64,000 bases of DNA from Roseovarius gaetbuli (lineage in GTDB: Bacteria > Pseudomonadota > Alphaproteobacteria > Rhodobacterales > Rhodobacteraceae): the NCBI RefSeq assembly GCF_900172365.1, contig NZ_FWFJ01000010.1, positions 50,649 through 114,648 on the forward strand, written 5' to 3'. The notes below the pieces were generated by a model. That model ran no database searches. It was not told the origin of the DNA and saw only the letters and a list, made by a program, of their open reading frames with translations. The position numbers and the translations under genes are program-made. Positions 6,942-15,865 of the stretch are shown piece after piece; within the stretch, counting starts at the first letter, position 1; the number at the start of each line of letters is the position of its first letter.

Positions 6942-9797
6942 ATGGCCGAGCAGTCAAGAACCCTCGCGGTTCTGGGCCCGACAAATACCGGCAAGACGCA
7001 TTATGCGATTGAACGGATGCTGGGCTATCGCACGGGTGTGATCGGCCTGCCGCTGCGTCTTTTGGCGCGCGAGGTCTATGACAAGATCGTCGCCCTGCGC
7101 GGCCCTTCGGTGGTGGCGCTTGTCACCGGCGAAGAGCGGATCGTGCCACCACGCGCGAAATACTGGGTCTGTACCGTCGAGGCGATGCCCGAGGGCATGG
7201 GGGCCGATTTCCTGGCGGTCGACGAAATCCAGCTTTGCGCCGATCCCGAGCGGGGCCACGTCTTTACCGACCGCCTGTTGCGGATGCGGGGCCTGCGCGA
7301 AACCCAGTTTCTTGGCAGCCACACCATGCGCCCGACAATTGCCGCGCTTGTGCCCGGTGTCGAGTTTCTGACCCGCGAGCGGATGTCGCAGCTGTCCTAC
7401 GGTGGCCCCAAGAAGATAAGCAAAATGCCCGCCCGCAGCGCGATTGTCGGGTTTTCGGTGGAGAACGTCTATGCCATCGCCGAATTGCTGCGCCGCCAGA
7501 AGGGCGGGGCGGCGGTGGTGATGGGCGCGCTTTCCCCGCGCACCCGCAATGCGCAGGTTGACCTTTATCAAAACGGCGATGTCGATTATCTCGTGGCGAC
7601 CGACGCCATCGGCATGGGGTTGAACCTTGATATCAATCACGTGGCGTTTTCCTCGCTTAGCAAGTTCGACGGCCAGCGGATGCGCATGCTTGCCCCCAAC
7701 GAACTTGGCCAGATCGCCGGGCGCGCCGGGCGCGGCATGAGCCATGGCACCTTTGGCGTCACCGGCGAGGCCCGCGATCTTGATCCGGAAGTAGCCCAGG
7801 CGATCATGGATCACCGCTTTGCCCCGATCCGCAAGCTGGAGTGGCGCAATTCGAGCCTGCAATTTGGCACCACCTCGGCGCTTATCGGCGCGCTTGAGGC
7901 GCGCCCGGATCACGAATTGCTGGCGCGCGCCCGCGAGGCCGACGACCTTGGCGCGCTCAAGACCCTTGCCGCCCAGCCGGAAATCGCCGAACGCGCCATC
8001 GGTGGCCCGGACGTGCGGCTGTTGTGGGATGTCTGCCGCATCCCCGACTTCCGAAGCATCAGCCATGGCGAACATACCAACCTGTTGAACACGATCTTTC
8101 GCGATCTGCACAACCTTGGCCGGGTGCCCGACGACTGGCTTGCGCGCCAGGTCAAGCGCATCGACCGGACCGACGGCGATATTGACACATTGTCGAAACG
8201 GCTCGCCTATATCCGCACTTGGACCTATGTTGCGCAGCGAAAAGGCTGGGTTGATGACGAAAGCCATTGGCGCGGGGCGACGCGCGCTGTAGAAGACCGT
8301 CTGTCGGATGCGCTGCACGAGCGTCTGACCCAAAGATTTGTGGACCGGCGCACATCCGTGCTTTTGCGCCGGCTCAAGCAGAAGGAAGCCATGGTGGCCG
8401 AAGTGAACGAGAATGGTGACGTAACGGTCGAAGGCGAATTCGTCGGTCGGCTTGAGGGGTTCCGCTTTATCCAGGATAAAGCGGCTGTCGGTAACGAGGC
8501 GCGCACGCTTCAGCAGGCGAGCCTTTCGGCCCTTGCCCCGCATTTCCACCTCAAGGCGGACCGCTTTTACAACGCGCCCGACACCGAGATTGATTTCACC
8601 GAACAGGGCGGCCTGCTCTGGGGGAAAGAAGCGGTCGGCAAACTGGTTGCCGGCGCCGATCCTCTCAAGCCGCAGGTCGTGGCCTTTGTCGACGAAGAGG
8701 CCGGTGCGGACGTTGTACAAAAGGTGCAACGCCGCCTGCAGCACTTTATTGATCGCAAGATCGCCACCCTGTTTGAACCGCTTTTGAACATCCAGCGCGA
8801 TGAAAGCCTCAGCGGCCTTGCACGCGGCTTTGGCTTTCGCCTTGTCGAGGGCTTCGGCATCCTGCCGCGCGGCGAGATCGCCGATGAGGTCAAGGCGCTT
8901 GATCAGGACGCCCGTGGCGCGCTGCGCAAGCACGGTATCCGCTTTGGTCAGTTCACGGTGTTCATGCCGATCCTGCTCAAGCCCGCGCCGACGCGTCTGC
9001 GGCTGGTGCTCTGGTCGCTGAGCAACGGGCTTGACGAATTCCCCGAGGCACCGCCGCCGGGCCTTGTGACCGTGCCGTCGAATGACAGCACCGCCAAGGG
9101 CTATCACACCATGTCGGGCTATCGTGCCGCCGGTGAGCGGGCGATTCGCATCGACATGCTGGAACGGCTCGCCGATATGCTGCGCTCCGAAGACAGCCGT
9201 GGCGGGTTCGAGGCCAAGCCGGACATGCTCTCGATCACCGGCATGACGCTGGAACAGTTCGCTGCCCTGATGCAGGGGCTTGGCTATAAGGCCGAGCGCG
9301 GCGAGCGTGAAAAGGTCAAGCCGGTCGATAAGGCCCTCGCCGAGGCCCCCGCCGATGCGGTTGCCGCGACAGAGGAGACACCGCCCGACACCGCCGCCGA
9401 TATCGTCGAGGCGATCGCCGACGAAGGTGTCGCGCCAATTGCCGCCGATCCTACGCCCGAGGTCGAAGTGCCCGCCGAGGTCCCGGAAGCCGCCGAGGCC
9501 GAAATCGCCCCCGGCGAGACCGCCGAGCTGGCCGCGCCGGAACTTGAGGTGTTCTATACCTTCACCTGGGCCCCGCGCGCCAATCGTGCCCGCACCGAGC
9601 GCCCCGCAGGGGCCGGTCAACGCGACAAACCGGCCAAATCCGGCAAGCCGCGTGGCAAGCCCGGCAAAGGCAAACCCCGTGGCGCCCCGCAAGAGCAGGG
9701 GGCCAAGACCTTTAGCGCGCGGCCCGAGAAAAAAGACCGCATCGACCCCGACAACCCCTTCGCGGCCGCCCTCATGGGCCTTAAAACCAAAGGCTGA
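6942..9797 (+). CDS. SUV3-like DEAD/DEAH-type RNA helicase
   Basis: Large 951-residue helicase. The N-terminus has Walker A GPTNTGKTHYA and Walker B DEIQ in AVDEIQLCADPERG, followed by a helicase C domain (VATDAIGMGLNLDINHV; QIAGRAGRG). This layout matches the mitochondrial SUV3 family, whose members unwind RNA for degradation. The middle and C-terminal parts are alphaproteobacterium-specific. The last 120 residues are an acidic Ala/Glu/Pro linker followed by a basic Gly/Lys/Pro/Arg tail (about 885-935) likely to bind nucleic acid. An S4 RNA-binding gene follows 2 nt later, supporting an RNA-related role. Confidence 0.88.
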   Translation: MAEQSRTLAVLGPTNTGKTHYAIERMLGYRTGVIGLPLRLLAREVYDKIVALRGPSVVALVTGEERIVPPRAKYWVCTVEAMPEGMGADFLAVDEIQLCADPERGHVFTDRLLRMRGLRETQFLGSHTMRPTIAALVPGVEFLTRERMSQLSYGGPKKISKMPARSAIVGFSVENVYAIAELLRRQKGGAAVVMGALSPRTRNAQVDLYQNGDVDYLVATDAIGMGLNLDINHVAFSSLSKFDGQRMRMLAPNELGQIAGRAGRGMSHGTFGVTGEARDLDPEVAQAIMDHRFAPIRKLEWRNSSLQFGTTSALIGALEARPDHELLARAREADDLGALKTLAAQPEIAERAIGGPDVRLLWDVCRIPDFRSISHGEHTNLLNTIFRDLHNLGRVPDDWLARQVKRIDRTDGDIDTLSKRLAYIRTWTYVAQRKGWVDDESHWRGATRAVEDRLSDALHERLTQRFVDRRTSVLLRRLKQKEAMVAEVNENGDVTVEGEFVGRLEGFRFIQDKAAVGNEARTLQQASLSALAPHFHLKADRFYNAPDTEIDFTEQGGLLWGKEAVGKLVAGADPLKPQVVAFVDEEAGADVVQKVQRRLQHFIDRKIATLFEPLLNIQRDESLSGLARGFGFRLVEGFGILPRGEIADEVKALDQDARGALRKHGIRFGQFTVFMPILLKPAPTRLRLVLWSLSNGLDEFPEAPPPGLVTVPSNDSTAKGYHTMSGYRAAGERAIRIDMLERLADMLRSEDSRGGFEAKPDMLSITGMTLEQFAALMQGLGYKAERGEREKVKPVDKALAEAPADAVAATEETPPDTAADIVEAIADEGVAPIAADPTPEVEVPAEVPEAAEAEIAPGETAELAAPELEVFYTFTWAPRANRARTERPAGAGQRDKPAKSGKPRGKPGKGKPRGAPQEQGAKTFSARPEKKDRIDPDNPFAAALMGLKTKG

Positions 9798-9799
9798 CC

Positions 9800-10180
9800 T
9801 TGGCGGCGGACGGGGCGAAGATCCGGCTCGACAAATGGCTCTGGCATGCGCGGTTTTTCAAAACCCGCACGCTGGCCGCCAAAGAGGTTGCGGCCGGGCA
9901 TGTGCGGGTCAACGGCACGCGCGTGTCCAAGACCGCCCATGCGGTTGCGCCTGACGATGTTCTGACCTTCGTGCAGGGGCGCGCCGCGCGGGTGGTGCGG
10001 GTCCTGGCCAGCGGCACCCGGCGCGGCCCCGCCCCCGAGGCGCAAATGCTCTATGATGACCTCGCGCCGCCAGTGCCCGAGGAAAACGTTCCGGCAGCGC
10101 CTAAATATGAGGGAAAAGGTCGCCCGACCAAGCGCGACCGGCGCAAACTCGATCTGAATAGGCCGGGAGCGCTTGAATGA
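9800..10180 (+). CDS. S4-domain RNA-binding protein (Hsp15-like)
   Basis: A 126-residue protein. The S4 domain opens with IRLDKWLWHARFFKTRTLA and continues KEVAAGHVRVNGTRVSK, very like the heat-shock ribosome-binding protein Hsp15 (HslR). The tail (KGRPTKRDRRKLDLNR) is strongly basic. The start is TTG at 9800, only 2 nt after the helicase stop, and no ATG lies earlier in the domain. The tight spacing indicates co-translation with the helicase. A role in 50S/RNA rescue is inferred from Hsp15. Confidence 0.88.
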   Translation: MAADGAKIRLDKWLWHARFFKTRTLAAKEVAAGHVRVNGTRVSKTAHAVAPDDVLTFVQGRAARVVRVLASGTRRGPAPEAQMLYDDLAPPVPEENVPAAPKYEGKGRPTKRDRRKLDLNRPGALE

Positions 10181-10232
10181 TCCGCGCCTCTGGATTAGGT
10201 GAAGCGCAAACCGCCAAGCATGAGAGACGGCC

Positions 10233-10571
10233 ATGACCTATATCGTGAACGACAACTGCATCGCCTGTAAATACACCGACTGCGTCGAGGTATGCCCGGT
10301 GGATTGTTTTTACGAAGGTGAGAACATGCTGGTCATTCATCCCGATGAATGCATCGACTGTGGTGTTTGCGAGCCGGAATGCCCCGCCGACGCGATCCGC
10401 CCGGACACCGAGCCGGAAATGGAAAAATGGGTGGAATTCAACCGCAAGTACTCTGAAATGTGGCCGGTGATCATCACCAAGAAAGATCAGCTTCCCGATG
10501 CGGAAGAGCGCGACGGCGAGACTGGCAAGCTTGAGAAATACTTTTCCGAAGCCCCCGGCGAGGGCGGCTAA
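10233..10571 (+). CDS. fdxA: Seven-iron ferredoxin FdxA
   Basis: Electron carrier of 112 residues. The N-terminus ([28 protein letters not shown]) carries the cysteines of a 3Fe-4S/4Fe-4S ferredoxin. A second cluster motif [12 protein letters not shown] follows at about residues 38-49. Length and the C-terminal [16 protein letters not shown] extension are typical of the alpha/gammaproteobacterial FdxA group. It is separated from the S4 gene by 52 nt and followed by a 317-bp gap before carD. Confidence 0.95.
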   Translation: MTYIVNDNCIACKYTDCVEVCPVDCFYEGENMLVIHPDECIDCGVCEPECPADAIRPDTEPEMEKWVEFNRKYSEMWPVIITKKDQLPDAEERDGETGKLEKYFSEAPGEGG

Positions 10572-10888
10572 GCCCCGTAGTTTGGGCCTTTTGCCGAACC
10601 GATTCGTTTAGCTGGGCCGGGCCGACGGGCATTTCGACTGTTAAAACCGGGCAAAAACCCTGATTTTAAAGGCGTTACGGCCATTTATCATTGAGCGGCC
10701 TTTCGCGGGGGCGTTTTTTGTGGTATACATTTAAGGCAGATAAATAGATTTGCCCGGTTTCCATGCGCCCGTGTCACTGCTCGGGGCTGGAATTCTCTGC
10801 GCCAGATATACATATACCGTGGACCGTTCCGGCCCTTGGCGTGTATTTTTGCGTTTGTGAACGGGCGCCCCTTGCGAGGAAGACCTGA
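10572..10888. other. Intergenic region between fdxA and carD
   Basis: No coding potential was recognised in these 317 bp. It is AT-richer than its surroundings and includes a T-run (TTTTTT) at about 10713 that could end fdxA transcription. Two TATA-like stretches (GTATACAT near 10722 and ATATACATATACC near 10806) could hold -10 elements of the carD promoter. A purine-rich GAGGAAGA lies just before the carD ATG. No clear small RNA was seen. Confidence 0.4.
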
Positions 10889-11401
10889 ATGACGAAGTCC
10901 AGAAAGTCCGAATTCCGTCCTGACGATTATGTGGTTTATCCGGCTCACGGTGTGGGCCAGATCGTTTCGATCGAAGAACAGGAAATCGCCGGCATCACGC
11001 TGGAACTGTTCGTGATCTCGTTCGAAAAAGACAAGATGACCCTGCGGGTGCCGACCAACAAGGCAACCGAAATCGGCATGCGCAGCCTGTCCAGCCCCGA
11101 TGTGGTCTCCAAGGCGATGACCACCCTCAAGGGCAAGGCCAAGGTCAAGCGCGCGATGTGGTCGCGCCGGGCGCAGGAATACGAGCAAAAGATCAACTCG
11201 GGCGATCTTATCGCGATTGCAGAGGTCGTGCGCGACCTGCACCGCGCCGACGATCAGCGCGAACAGAGCTACTCCGAGCGTCAGCTTTATGAAGCCGCGC
11301 TTGAGCGTCTGACCCGCGAAGTGGCCGCCGTAAGCGGTGGCGACGAGGTCTTGGCCGCCAAGCAGGTTGGTGACGTTCTGATATCGCGCGTCGCAGCCTA
11401 A
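10889..11401 (+). CDS. CarD/CdnL-family transcription regulator
   Basis: RNA-polymerase-binding regulator of 170 residues. The N-terminal Tudor-like RNAP-interaction domain begins FRPDDYVVYPAHGVGQIVSIEE. The helical C-terminal domain includes a basic stretch around KGKAKVKRAMWSRRAQEYEQK. CdnL proteins stabilise open complexes at rRNA and housekeeping promoters. It is monocistronic, with a long AT-rich leader upstream and a hairpin terminator immediately downstream. Confidence 0.94.
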   Translation: MTKSRKSEFRPDDYVVYPAHGVGQIVSIEEQEIAGITLELFVISFEKDKMTLRVPTNKATEIGMRSLSSPDVVSKAMTTLKGKAKVKRAMWSRRAQEYEQKINSGDLIAIAEVVRDLHRADDQREQSYSERQLYEAALERLTREVAAVSGGDEVLAAKQVGDVLISRVAA

Positions 11402-11418
11402 GCTTTTGATCTGATTGG

Positions 11419-11450
11419 AAAGGGCCGTGCCGGATGGGTGCGGCCTTTTT
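11419..11450 (+). terminator. Intrinsic terminator after carD
   Basis: AAGGGCCG (11420-11427) can pair with CGGCCTTT (11441-11448) with one G-U pair. The loop is 13 nt and the arm runs into a T-rich tail. It lies about 20 nt after the carD stop and just before the convergent cobS stop. Confidence 0.7.
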
Positions 11451-11460
11451 CGTTTGCGGC

Positions 11461-12219
11461 TTAGCTCAGAAGGCTGAACAACACGGCGATTTCCGCGATC
11501 TGCTGGCTTGCGCCCAGGATATCGCCGGTCTGCCCGCCGATCTTGGCCCGCGCAATCGCGCCGACGCCAAGCGCCGCCAGACCGGCACAGAGCACCGCCG
11601 TGACGCCCGCGCCGCCGAGCATCACGACAGCAACGGCCCCGGCAAGCAGGCCCGCAAGCGCGGCGCTCATCGGTGCGACCCGTCCCACCCGGCGCGACAG
11701 TCCGCTGTCGCGCGCATGTGGCAGGGCGGCCATAAGCGCGGGCATCACCCCACGCGACAGGGTCGCCGCCACGATAAGCGCGAGTGCTGCCGTGGTCTGC
11801 GAGGTCTCGAACAACAGCCAGAGTGCGCCCCACCGCGCCCCAAGCGACAGGATCAGCGCCAGAACGCCATAGCTTCCGATATGGCTGTCTTTCATGATCT
11901 CAAGGCGCTTTTGCCGGTCCCATCCGCCCCAGAGCCCGTCTGCGGTATCGGCCAGCCCATCCTCGTGCATCGCCCCGCTCAGCACGATCAAAAGGCTGAG
12001 CGCGAAAAGGGCGGCCAGAGGCGCCGGAAGGCCGATCCACCCCGTGAAAAGCCCGCCAAATGCGGCCAGAGTGCCAAGCACGACGCCAACCAAAGGATAG
12101 GCCCAGGCCGCCTCTGCGCTGCGATCATAGGCGCGCACCGGCACCGGCAAACGGCTGAGCAGGCTAAGCGCCAGCGGCACATCTACGGCGCGGATCAGGG
12201 TCTTGTCGTTTTCCGTCAT
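11461..12219 (-). CDS. cobS: Adenosylcobinamide-GDP ribazoletransferase (cobalamin synthase)
   Basis: Membrane enzyme joining adenosylcobinamide-GDP to alpha-ribazole in the last stage of cobalamin assembly. About 252 residues from the ATG at 12219 ([10 protein letters not shown]); the frame extends upstream but the extra residues are not family-like. The conserved acidic motif [15 protein letters not shown] and [10 protein letters not shown] are present, with about six hydrophobic segments. It is divergent from cobT, 77 nt away, so both nucleotide-loop assembly genes share one control region. No cobalamin riboswitch is visible in that short gap. Confidence 0.93.
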   Translation of the reverse strand: MTENDKTLIRAVDVPLALSLLSRLPVPVRAYDRSAEAAWAYPLVGVVLGTLAAFGGLFTGWIGLPAPLAALFALSLLIVLSGAMHEDGLADTADGLWGGWDRQKRLEIMKDSHIGSYGVLALILSLGARWGALWLLFETSQTTAALALIVAATLSRGVMPALMAALPHARDSGLSRRVGRVAPMSAALAGLLAGAVAVVMLGGAGVTAVLCAGLAALGVGAIARAKIGGQTGDILGASQQIAEIAVLFSLLS

Positions 12220-12296
12220 GGGCGCGCCCTTTTTCGGCTGGGGCCTCGGCTGGCACTGCGATACACAGAGGGCAAATAACATGCAATGAGGCTCTT

Positions 12297-13313
12297 ATGC
12301 CGCTAACTTTTACCACCCTCGCCGAATTTTCCGCCCTTTTAAGGGATTTGCCCGCCCCCGACGCCGCCGCGATTGACGCGGCGCGTGCGCGTGACGGGCA
12401 GCTGACCAAGCCGCCGGGCGCGCTTGGGCGGCTTGAGGATCTGGCGCTTTGGTATTGCGGCTGGCGCGGCGATGCGCGCGCCCGCATCCAATGCCCGCAG
12501 GTGATCGTCTTTGCCGGCAATCACGGGGTCACGGCGCAGGGCATTTCCGCCTTTCCCGCCGAGGTTACCGCGCAAATGGTGGCGAATTTCCAAAGTGGCG
12601 GCGCGGCGGTCAATCAACTCGCCGGGGTCGTGGGTGCGCGGATGGATGTGCATGCCCTCGCGCTTGACAGCCCGACACAGGACATGACCAAGGGCCCGGC
12701 GATGTCCGAGGCCGAGGTGGTAAGCGCGCTCAAAACCGGTTGGGATGCGGTGAACGTAGAGACCGACCTGCTTGTGGTTGGCGAAATGGGGATCGGCAAT
12801 ACCACCAGCGCGGCGGCCATCGCGCTCGCGCTGTTTGGCGGCGACGCGCCGGGCTGGACCGGGCGGGGCACCGGGCTTGCGCCCGAGGCGATGGGCCATA
12901 AGGCCGAGGTCGTCGCGCGCGCGGTCGCGGCCAATCCGGGGGCCGACCACAACGGGCTAGAGGCGCTGCGCTGTCTTGGCGGGCGCGAATTGGCGGCGAT
13001 GGCGGGCGCGATTCTGCGCGCAAGGGTTCTTTCTATCCCGTTGATTTTGGATGGCTTTATCTGCACCGCTGCGGCGGCCTGCCTCGACGTGGCAGCCCCC
13101 GGCGCGCTTGATCACGCGGTCGCGGGTCATGTCAGCGCCGAGCCGGGGCATGTCAGGCTTCTCGCCCATCTTGAAAAAGAGCCGATCCTGTCGCTTGGCA
13201 TGCGCCTTGGCGAAGGCTCTGGCGGGACGCTTGCGATTGGTATCCTTCAGGGCGCGTTGGCCTGTCATTCGGGCATGGCAAGCTTTGCCGAGGCGGGCGT
13301 TTCAACCGGTTGA
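12297..13313 (+). CDS. cobT: Nicotinate-nucleotide:dimethylbenzimidazole phosphoribosyltransferase
   Basis: Produces alpha-ribazole-5'-phosphate from dimethylbenzimidazole and nicotinate mononucleotide, feeding CobS. The 338-residue length is normal. Visible motifs are [35 protein letters not shown] and the C-terminal [13 protein letters not shown] [12 protein letters not shown], which holds the catalytic glutamate. It is cytoplasmic and divergent from cobS. Confidence 0.96.
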   Translation: MPLTFTTLAEFSALLRDLPAPDAAAIDAARARDGQLTKPPGALGRLEDLALWYCGWRGDARARIQCPQVIVFAGNHGVTAQGISAFPAEVTAQMVANFQSGGAAVNQLAGVVGARMDVHALALDSPTQDMTKGPAMSEAEVVSALKTGWDAVNVETDLLVVGEMGIGNTTSAAAIALALFGGDAPGWTGRGTGLAPEAMGHKAEVVARAVAANPGADHNGLEALRCLGGRELAAMAGAILRARVLSIPLILDGFICTAAAACLDVAAPGALDHAVAGHVSAEPGHVRLLAHLEKEPILSLGMRLGEGSGGTLAIGILQGALACHSGMASFAEAGVSTG

Positions 13314-13411
13314 TCACGCGCCAAAACAGCGCGCCTGCCTCTCTTGACCCTCTGCGGCGCAGGGAATACTGATCAAAACAGTCGGAAATTGCGCCCGAAG
13401 GAGGCGAAGGC

Positions 13412-15076
13412 ATGAGCGAGCGCCTGTTGCATCGTCTGGCATGGGTCGTGGTGGCGTTTTGCGTCGCCCCGATTCTTGCGGCGGCCCTCGCCGCGCTGAC
13501 CGGCGATCTACAGACCTGGCGCGAGGTGCTCTCGACCGTTTTGCCACGCTATACGGCGACGACGCTGACCCTCGTGGTGGTGGTCGGGATCAGCACGGCG
13601 GTGATCGGATCGGTCACGGCCTGGCTGGTGACGGTCTATCGCTTTCCGGGCGTGCGATTGCTTGAGGTGGCGCTTGCGCTGCCGCTGGCGTTTCCGGCCT
13701 ATGTGATGGCCTATGCCTATACCCATATGCTTGACCACCCCGGCCCGGTGCAGACCGCCCTGCGCGCAGCGACCGGATGGGGACCGCGCGATTACTGGTT
13801 TCCCGAAGTTCGAAGCCTTGGCGGCGCAGCGGTGATGCTGACCATCGTGCTTTACCCCTACGTCTACCTTCTGGCGCGCGCCTCGTTTCGTCAACAAAGC
13901 GCCAATGCCTTTCTGGTGGCGCGCACGCTTGGCCGCTCGCCGCTCGCGGCGTTCTGGCGGGTGGCCCTGCCGATGGCGCGCCCGGCGATTGCGGGCGGTG
14001 CGCTTTTGGCGGTGATGGAAACGATTGCCGATTTCGGCACGGTGGCCTTTTTCAACGTGCAGACCTTTGCCACCGGCATTTACCAGGCGTGGTTTTCGCT
14101 TGGCGACCGGGCGGCGGCGGCGCAACTGGCGCTTTGCCTGCTGAGCTTTGCCCTGCTTCTGGCAGGGCTTGAGCGCGCCAGCCGCGGGCGCGCGCGCACA
14201 GCCGGGCGCGGCGCGCGGTTCGAGACGATGGAGCGGCCCAGATTGCGCGGCGCGGCCGGCTGGATCGCCTTCACGATCTGCCTTTTGCCGGTCCTGCTTG
14301 GCTTTGTCATCCCGGTTGTCATGCTGGGCAGCATGGCGATGGGATCGGGGCAAAGCCTTTTGTCGGACCGCTATCTTGGCTTCATGGCCAACTCGGTGAC
14401 GCTGGCGAGTGTGGCGGCGGTTCTGACGGTGATCGGGGCGGTGCTTATCGGCTTTCGCGCCCGCACCAAACCGGGGCGGGCCTCGCGTTGGTTGGTGGTC
14501 GGGGCCGGGCTTGGCTATGCGGTGCCCGGCGGCGTGATCGCCGTTGGGCTCATGGTGCCGATGGCGGCGCTCGACAATAGCGTGGATGCTTTCATGCGCG
14601 AGACATTCGGCATCCGCACCGGGCTTTTGATCACCGGGTCGATCTGGCTGATGGTGCTGGCCTATGTGGCGCGCTTCATGGCCGCCGCGCTCAATGCCTA
14701 TGACAGCGGCATGGCGACGGTGCCGGGGCATTTCGATGCGATTGGCCGATCCCTTGGCCAGCCGGGGCCGAAGCTCTTGCTGCGGGTGCATCTTCCGGTG
14801 GCGCGCACCAGCGTGTTGACCGCGCTGTTGATCGTCTTTGTCGATGTGATGAAAGAGCTGCCCGCGACGCTTATCCTGCATCCGTTCAACTTTCAGACGC
14901 TTGCGGTGCAGGCACACCGCCTTGCCGCTGACGAGCGGCTGGCCGAGGCGGCGGTGCCCTCGCTTGTGCTGGTCGGGTTTGGTCTTATCCCGGTGCTGAT
15001 CCTGTGCCGCACGATTGGCCGCGATAGCCCCGGGCGCAGCGCCGCCAAGCTTGGCACTGCGATTTCAGCCGGATAG
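13412..15076 (+). CDS. ABC transporter permease, two-domain (ferric iron/thiamine type)
   Basis: Inner-membrane permease of 554 residues with two fused BPD-type domains. Each ends in an EAA-like loop: GRSPLAAFWRVALPMARPAI at about residues 170-190 and GRSLGQPGPKLLLRVHLPVA at about residues 445-465. About twelve hydrophobic segments are visible. The architecture matches FbpB/AfuB-type Fe(III) permeases. The RBS AAGGAGG precedes the ATG. No binding protein or ATPase gene is adjacent, so partners must lie elsewhere and the substrate is inferred only from family. Confidence 0.88.
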   Translation: MSERLLHRLAWVVVAFCVAPILAAALAALTGDLQTWREVLSTVLPRYTATTLTLVVVVGISTAVIGSVTAWLVTVYRFPGVRLLEVALALPLAFPAYVMAYAYTHMLDHPGPVQTALRAATGWGPRDYWFPEVRSLGGAAVMLTIVLYPYVYLLARASFRQQSANAFLVARTLGRSPLAAFWRVALPMARPAIAGGALLAVMETIADFGTVAFFNVQTFATGIYQAWFSLGDRAAAAQLALCLLSFALLLAGLERASRGRARTAGRGARFETMERPRLRGAAGWIAFTICLLPVLLGFVIPVVMLGSMAMGSGQSLLSDRYLGFMANSVTLASVAAVLTVIGAVLIGFRARTKPGRASRWLVVGAGLGYAVPGGVIAVGLMVPMAALDNSVDAFMRETFGIRTGLLITGSIWLMVLAYVARFMAAALNAYDSGMATVPGHFDAIGRSLGQPGPKLLLRVHLPVARTSVLTALLIVFVDVMKELPATLILHPFNFQTLAVQAHRLAADERLAEAAVPSLVLVGFGLIPVLILCRTIGRDSPGRSAAKLGTAISAG

Positions 15077-15144
15077 CGGGGCAGGGGCGCTGCCCCTCTT
15101 GGCCGTTGGCCAATTCACCCCGGGATATTTGTCGCAAGAAGAAG
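15077..15144. repeat. Intergenic repeat, copy 1 (GGCGCTGCCCC ... AAGAAGAAG type)
   Basis: After the permease stop the sequence reads GGGGCGCTGCCCC, a variable middle, then CCCCGGGATATTTGTCGCAA and AAGAAGAAGC. The same ordered blocks recur at 44134-44209 around a palindrome, also just downstream of a gene. GGGGCGCTGCCCC is itself close to a hairpin. It is probably a family of intergenic, terminator-associated repeats. Confidence 0.5.
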
Positions 15145-15152
15145 CCGCGACC

Positions 15153-15758
15153 CTATTCGCCGGGGCGCTTGAGGCTGAACTTTTCGCGGATGACCGAATA
15201 ATCCTGATAGCCAAGCCGGGTGAGCGGGTTGTAGCGCAGCACGTCGAACATGCCGTCCACCATGCAATCATCGCGCATATGCACGCCGATCACCTCGCCG
15301 AAGACGGCGAAATTCGCCTCGCCGGGGAGTTGTACGATCTGGGTCAGTTTGCATTCAAGATTGGCGGGCGCGGCGGCCACGCGGGAACAGGCAATCGTGT
15401 CGCATTCGGCCTTGGCCAGGGTGGCGAGCTCGAACTCGTCGGTCTCGCGATCCCAGGGGCCGGAGGTCTGGTTCATTGCGTCGCGCATCTCGTATTCGAC
15501 GATATTGACGCAGAACACGCCGGTCTCGCGGATATTGGCGACGCTGTCCTTGGTGTCGCCGCGATCTTCCTTGGCCGAGGTCGAGGAAAACATCACCTGC
15601 GGCGGCACGTAAGCGACGGCGTTGAAAAACGAATAGGGCGCAAGATTGTCCCGCCCATCGGCGCCGCGGGTCGATATCCAGCCAATCGGGCGCGGGGTCA
15701 CGATGGAGTTGAACGGATTGTGCGGCAGGCCGTGGCCATCCTCGGGTTTGTAGAACAT
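15153..15758 (-). CDS. Flavin reductase family protein (FMN-binding split barrel)
   Basis: A 201-residue flavoprotein starting at ATG 15758 (MFYKPEDGHGLPHNPF). This start is preceded by AAGGAGAGA at good spacing, whereas the in-frame ATG at 15773 lies inside a tandem repeat. Family signs are VTPRPIGWISTRGADGRDNLAPYSFF near the N-terminus, which forms the FMN site, and the FCVNIVEYEMRDAMN segment. It could supply reduced flavin to a monooxygenase or reduce another substrate; no partner is adjacent. Confidence 0.88.
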   Translation of the reverse strand: MFYKPEDGHGLPHNPFNSIVTPRPIGWISTRGADGRDNLAPYSFFNAVAYVPPQVMFSSTSAKEDRGDTKDSVANIRETGVFCVNIVEYEMRDAMNQTSGPWDRETDEFELATLAKAECDTIACSRVAAAPANLECKLTQIVQLPGEANFAVFGEVIGVHMRDDCMVDGMFDVLRYNPLTRLGYQDYSVIREKFSLKRPGE

Positions 15759-15770
15759 CTGTCTCTCCTT

Positions 15771-15800
15771 CATGATCTGGCATGATCTGGCATGATCTGG
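15771..15800. repeat. Three perfect tandem copies of a 10-bp unit
   Basis: CATGATCTGG is repeated exactly three times between the divergent flavin reductase and acetyltransferase genes. The repeat sits upstream of the flavin reductase RBS and shifts by 10 bp, about one helical turn, per copy. It adds a spurious upstream ATG to that gene. It could be a regulator-binding array or a slippage product. Confidence 0.9.
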
Positions 15801-15865
15801 TTTGTGCCAGACCTAGCGCCGTGCTACGCGCATTGCCAGTCGAATTCACGAAAGGGGTGGCCCGC

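Noticed and set aside
6954..9692. A 912-codon open frame on the minus strand opposite the helicase
   Set aside because: It is antisense to a gene with clear helicase motifs, has no family sequence and is a by-product of GC-rich codon use.
11461..12282. Upstream start of cobS at 12282
   Set aside because: The extra 21 residues are not family-like and ATG 12219 begins the conserved N-terminus.
12220..12296. Possible cobalamin riboswitch between cobS and cobT
   Set aside because: The gap is only 77 bp and a GGCACTG stretch alone does not make a B12 box; a riboswitch needs about 200 nt.
13508..14917. A 469-codon minus-strand frame opposite the ABC permease
   Set aside because: Highly basic nonsense (His/Arg/Gln-rich) antisense to a membrane protein; no start signal.
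15771..15800. CRISPR array
   Set aside because: The units are 10 bp and directly adjacent with no spacers; no cas genes are present.
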